NCBI GenBank assembly: GCA_002591625.1
Contig: PCDB01000015.1
Span: 21,966-31,186, forward strand
Source of the DNA: Porticoccaceae bacterium
GTDB taxonomy: Bacteria > Pseudomonadota > Gammaproteobacteria > Pseudomonadales > Porticoccaceae
Direction of reading: 5' to 3'
Length of the DNA: 9,221 nt
Of this stretch, positions 7,192 to 9,221 are shown one piece after another. Below the pieces are notes generated by a model, which was not told the DNA's origin, ran no database searches, and saw only the letters and a list, made by a program, of their open reading frames with translations. The position numbers and the translations under genes were made by a program. Position 1 is the first letter of the stretch; each line of letters starts with the position of its first letter.

Positions 7192-7217
7192 CGTATGATT
7201 TGAAAAACATACATACG
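7192..7217. repeat. short inverted repeat upstream of the SnoaL start
   Basis: CGTATG (7192-7197) and CATACG (7212-7217) form six-base arms around fourteen bases. It falls inside the decayed gene, so it may be chance; an operator is possible now that this stretch is no longer coding. Confidence 0.25.
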
Positions 7218-7454
7218 AGGTATAAGTCCCCCAAGAAGAGATATACTTTATGGGGGCTGATGCCAAGCCGTGACTTGCAGGGGCAGCAGCGCAAGCCTTA
7301 ATGACTCTGAACTGTCAAGTTCCAACGAGTGAAACACCACTAGCTGATTACCGATAAAATGCTGTGAAGTTCCCGTCGGGGGGGATAAAACTCCTATCAC
7401 GACACGATTGTTCTCGCTGTTTTGTAACCTCTGAACATTTAACACTGGGTCATG

Positions 7455-8288
7455 TTAATCTAACCCTCTTATCCCCGCCTCTCTGAACAAAGGTTCGTAC
7501 TCTGCGAAGTGCGGAGGGCTTGGCGTCGCTCCAATCGTCACACCAGCATCAGTAGTCAGATTATGACCTGTGGTGTAACCAGACTCATCACTGGCTAGCC
7601 AAAGAGCCGCATTTGCAACGTCCTCTGCTAGGCCCGGCCTACCTTTTAACGGCGACATCTCGACTAGCTGCTCTATAGATTCATCAACCTTTGACGGATC
7701 GCCGAAAAAACTGGCAGCCACCATGGGAGTTGCCATGGCCGCTGCTGCAATTGCGTTAACACGAATGCCTTTACCGCACAGTTCAGCAGCGACATTTTTG
7801 GTAAGCCCGACAACCGCATGTTTTGCTGCCGAATAAGCATGAGGACCCCAGCCCCCCATGATGCCAGCCGTGCTAGACATAGAAATTATGGAGCCTTTTC
7901 CTCGCGGGATCATCACTCTTGACGCATGTTTCATAGTATAGAAGGTCCCGTGCAATAAAACATCGATTGAATATCTCCACTCGTCGCCAGGAGTCGAGGA
8001 AATCGGACCCACTGCCCCTATAATTCCAGCAGAGTGAAATACCGCATCAAGCTGTCCGAAGCTCGAAATTGTTGCATCCACCGCCGTTTCTACATCATTT
8101 TCCTCGGTAACATCGCAGTGGCAGTAGATAGTTTCAGTTGGAAACCGATCTCTCAAAGCCCCTCCAAGATCATCCTGAATATCGCATATTGCGACCTTAG
8201 CTCCCTCTTGTATAAAACGCTCCACGGTTGCTTGTCCAAGCCCACTGGCACCGCCAGTTATTAGTGCAACCTTGCCCTCTAGTCTCAT
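7455..8288 (-). CDS. SDR oxidoreductase, xanthoxin/secoisolariciresinol-dehydrogenase type
   Basis: Classical short-chain dehydrogenase of 277 residues, cytoplasmic, expected to interconvert a secondary alcohol and ketone. The cofactor motif TGGASGLG is at 11-18 and Asp36 ends the second strand (CDIQDD), favouring NAD over NADP. The active site has Ser139, Tyr152 and Lys156 (YSAAK), correctly spaced. The sequence recalls plant ABA2/secoisolariciresinol-type SDRs: MRLEGKVALITGGASG, CDIQDDLGG, MKHASRVMIP...KGSI, GPHAYSAAKHAV and DVANAALWLASDES. Oddities: the NNAG motif is HSAG (85-88), the tetrad Asn position is Leu111, and the Pro-Gly after the sixth strand is replaced by Ala (AIAAAAMATPM). 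The start is supported by AAGGAGA (8296-8302), seven bases upstream. It follows the other SDR by 37 bp, so the two are likely cotranscribed. The substrate is probably an alicyclic or terpenoid-like alcohol, by analogy only. Confidence 0.88.
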   Translation of the reverse strand: MRLEGKVALITGGASGLGQATVERFIQEGAKVAICDIQDDLGGALRDRFPTETIYCHCDVTEENDVETAVDATISSFGQLDAVFHSAGIIGAVGPISSTPGDEWRYSIDVLLHGTFYTMKHASRVMIPRGKGSIISMSSTAGIMGGWGPHAYSAAKHAVVGLTKNVAAELCGKGIRVNAIAAAAMATPMVAASFFGDPSKVDESIEQLVEMSPLKGRPGLAEDVANAALWLASDESGYTTGHNLTTDAGVTIGATPSPPHFAEYEPLFREAGIRGLD

Positions 8289-8295
8289 TATTTAA

Positions 8296-8302
8296 TCTCC
8301 TT
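8296..8302 (-). promoter_or_regulatory. strong Shine-Dalgarno site of the second SDR
   Basis: AAGGAGA on the minus strand, seven bases before the ATG at 8288. It is the strongest ribosome site among the minus-strand genes apart from the GGAGG at 7171-7175. Confidence 0.7.
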
Positions 8303-8325
8303 CTTATATAATTTTTATTTTCCAT

Positions 8326-9102
8326 TTACTCGGCAACGGTCCCAGATGTGACCGACATACTGTTATCCACGACAATTCGCGTGCCATTGACAAACTTCGA
8401 CTCATCAGAGGCCAGATAAAGCGCGGCATAGGCAATATCACGCGCCTCCCCCTGCTTGCTAACGGGAACTTCCGACATTGCAGCTAACGCCTCTTGGCCA
8501 TATTTCTTCAACATCGACTCACCAAAGGAGGCAACCATAGGTGTATCAATCCCTGAGGGATGAATAGAGTTACAGCGCACACCATTTTTCTTTTGCGCGC
8601 AATGCACCGCTACCGCTCTGGTATATGAGTCGATTGCCCCTTTCGCCATACAGTACGCCGCCACATAACTCTCTCCCTGAATAGCCGCTAACGAACACAT
8701 ATTGACAATAGAGCCTCCGCCACCTGCCGCCATCAATGGTATAGCGCCTTTGCAACCAAAAAACACACTATCGACATGAACTGACATCGTAAACCGATAT
8801 TCTTCCGTGGTTTGATCCTCAGGGTTACCGACCCTGACAACACCAGCGTTATTTACTAGGACATCTAGTCTCCCAAAGCGCTCAACCGTCTCGTTTAACA
8901 CTTCCGTCCAACGTGACTCATTACGGACATCTTGATGCATGAAATGGCAACCCAATTCTTCTGCTAATGCCTGCCCCTGCTCATCAGCTATGTCGGTGAT
9001 TATGAGTTCTGCGCCTTCACCAGCAAATAACCGAGCATCTGCCTCCCCGAGGCCCATGGCTGCCCCGGTTATAATTGCTACCTTGCCTTTTAATCGATCC
9101 AT
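8326..9102 (-). CDS. SDR oxidoreductase, glucose-dehydrogenase / hydroxysteroid-dehydrogenase-like
   Basis: Classical short-chain dehydrogenase of 258 residues, first gene of the minus-strand series in the window. The Rossmann motif TGAAMGLG is at 12-19, Asp37 (ITDIAD) points to NAD, and NNAG is at 84-87. The catalytic Ser137, Tyr150 and Lys154 (YCMAK) are properly spaced, and HPSGIDTPM follows the sixth strand as in 3-alpha/20-beta and 3-beta/17-beta hydroxysteroid dehydrogenases and glucose 1-dehydrogenases. The C-terminus (YLASDESKFVNGTRIVVDNSMS) is the usual SDR ending. The tetrad Asn is replaced by His109 (SVHVDSVFFG). The ATG at 9102 has only a weak AAAGG upstream. Together with the neighbouring SDR this suggests two successive, or alternative, alcohol oxidations on the same compound. 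Superfamily certain; exact substrate not assignable. Confidence 0.88.
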   Translation of the reverse strand: MDRLKGKVAIITGAAMGLGEADARLFAGEGAELIITDIADEQGQALAEELGCHFMHQDVRNESRWTEVLNETVERFGRLDVLVNNAGVVRVGNPEDQTTEEYRFTMSVHVDSVFFGCKGAIPLMAAGGGGSIVNMCSLAAIQGESYVAAYCMAKGAIDSYTRAVAVHCAQKKNGVRCNSIHPSGIDTPMVASFGESMLKKYGQEALAAMSEVPVSKQGEARDIAYAALYLASDESKFVNGTRIVVDNSMSVTSGTVAE

Positions 9103-9221
9103 TTTTATTGCCTTTTTCTAGATTATGCTTTCAATGGTAACAGATTAACCCGAAAATTAGATGGAAACATTGAGTACGAATGCCTTCACGCTATGTGGCA
9201 ACTCCCTCACATGATAAGATA
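9103..9221. other. non-coding end of window, probable leader of the SDR operon
   Basis: These 119 bases hold no credible gene on either strand. They are AT-rich near the SDR start and probably contain the operon promoter (minus strand), but no -35/-10 pair is good enough to call. Confidence 0.35.

Larger units (their letters stand above)
7162..7453 (-). pseudogene. decayed SnoaL-like paralogue, truncated and frameshifted
   Basis: Between the second SDR and the anchored SnoaL gene lies a broken copy of the latter's domain. One frame gives PTGTSQHFIGNQLV then LELDSSE (7384 to about 7310), matching GPTQHLIGTQVV and IEINDSG. LQVTAWHQP matches LQAWHTLP. After the G5 run at 7252-7256 the next frame gives HKVYLFLG, matching QKVWLALG. 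After the C5 run at 7228-7232 the third frame gives GTYTSYVCFSN...GWQIWRRSL and a TGA at 7162-7164, matching GTYHSKVRFSDGRWQIW. Shortening each run by one base restores one frame over these last parts. A further shift is likely near 7280-7310, where VIKACAAALQVTAWH fits the intact protein's spacing. The N-terminal half is missing: only about 70 bases separate PTGTSQ from the SDR stop, too few for it. A possible original ATG at 7453, one base after the SDR stop, remains. The TGA overlaps the next gene's GTG (GTGA). Confidence 0.72.

Noticed and set aside
7199..7240. A minus-strand promoter, TTGGGG and TATGTT separated by 17 bases
   Set aside because: Only three and four of six consensus matches, within former coding sequence; similar pairs occur by chance.
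7166..7294. ATG at 7294 or 7180 as start of the anchored SnoaL protein
   Set aside because: The added residues are those of the decayed upstream gene in another frame (HKVYLFLG matches the domain's C-terminal part), and the GGAGG site serves the GTG at 7165.
7248..7445. A separate 65-residue protein
   Set aside because: Its recognisable part is a piece of a SnoaL domain that continues in other frames, so it is better read as a pseudogene fragment than as a small gene.
1..9221. tRNA, rRNA, CRISPR array, insertion sequence or attachment site
   Set aside because: No cloverleaf, regularly spaced repeat, transposase frame or terminal inverted repeat was seen on reading both strands; only the 80-bp tandem repeat stands out.

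Overview
The window looks like part of a Gram-negative bacterial chromosome of moderate GC. Two predicted proteins carry lipoprotein-type signal peptides, most starts have recognisable Shine-Dalgarno sequences, and the gene content (FO synthase, a cytochrome c/PQQ dehydrogenase, SDR enzymes, SnoaL-like proteins) would fit an aerobic, probably proteobacterial organism. The taxonomy is inference; there is no rRNA or other marker gene here.

Plus strand, 1-4471: the window opens inside a bifunctional FO synthase (CofG/CofH fusion, coenzyme F420 biosynthesis), whose 5' end lies outside. After 47 bp comes a two-gene unit joined by an ATGA overlap: a small lipoprotein with a SnoaL/DUF4440-type NTF2 fold, then a 633-residue exported protein made of a cytochrome c domain and a PQQ-type beta-propeller with eight Trp motifs, related to polyvinyl-alcohol-dehydrogenase-type quinoproteins.

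Minus strand, 9102 down to 4539: a probable operon reading SDR, SDR, decayed SnoaL-like gene, membrane-anchored SnoaL-like protein, broken MFS transporter, soluble SnoaL-like protein. The second SDR resembles the plant xanthoxin/secoisolariciresinol dehydrogenase type. SDR plus SnoaL-like plus transporter plus periplasmic alcohol dehydrogenase suggests uptake and oxidation of an alicyclic or terpenoid/steroid-like alcohol. That pathway is an inference; no substrate can be read from the sequence.

The most striking result is local gene decay between about 5.1 and 7.45 kb. (1) The MFS gene holds an imperfect 80-bp tandem duplication (not a multiple of three) and an apparent extra base in a six-C run; removing one copy and one base gives exactly a 408-codon frame. 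(2) The stretch between the second SDR and the anchored SnoaL gene, which has no intact gene, is a truncated, multiply frameshifted SnoaL paralogue. Its remnants in three frames align with the next gene, and its stop still overlaps that gene's GTG start in a GTGA junction. Flanking genes are intact, so real decay is favoured over general sequencing error, though a local assembly fault is possible. I found no tRNA, rRNA, CRISPR array or insertion sequence.
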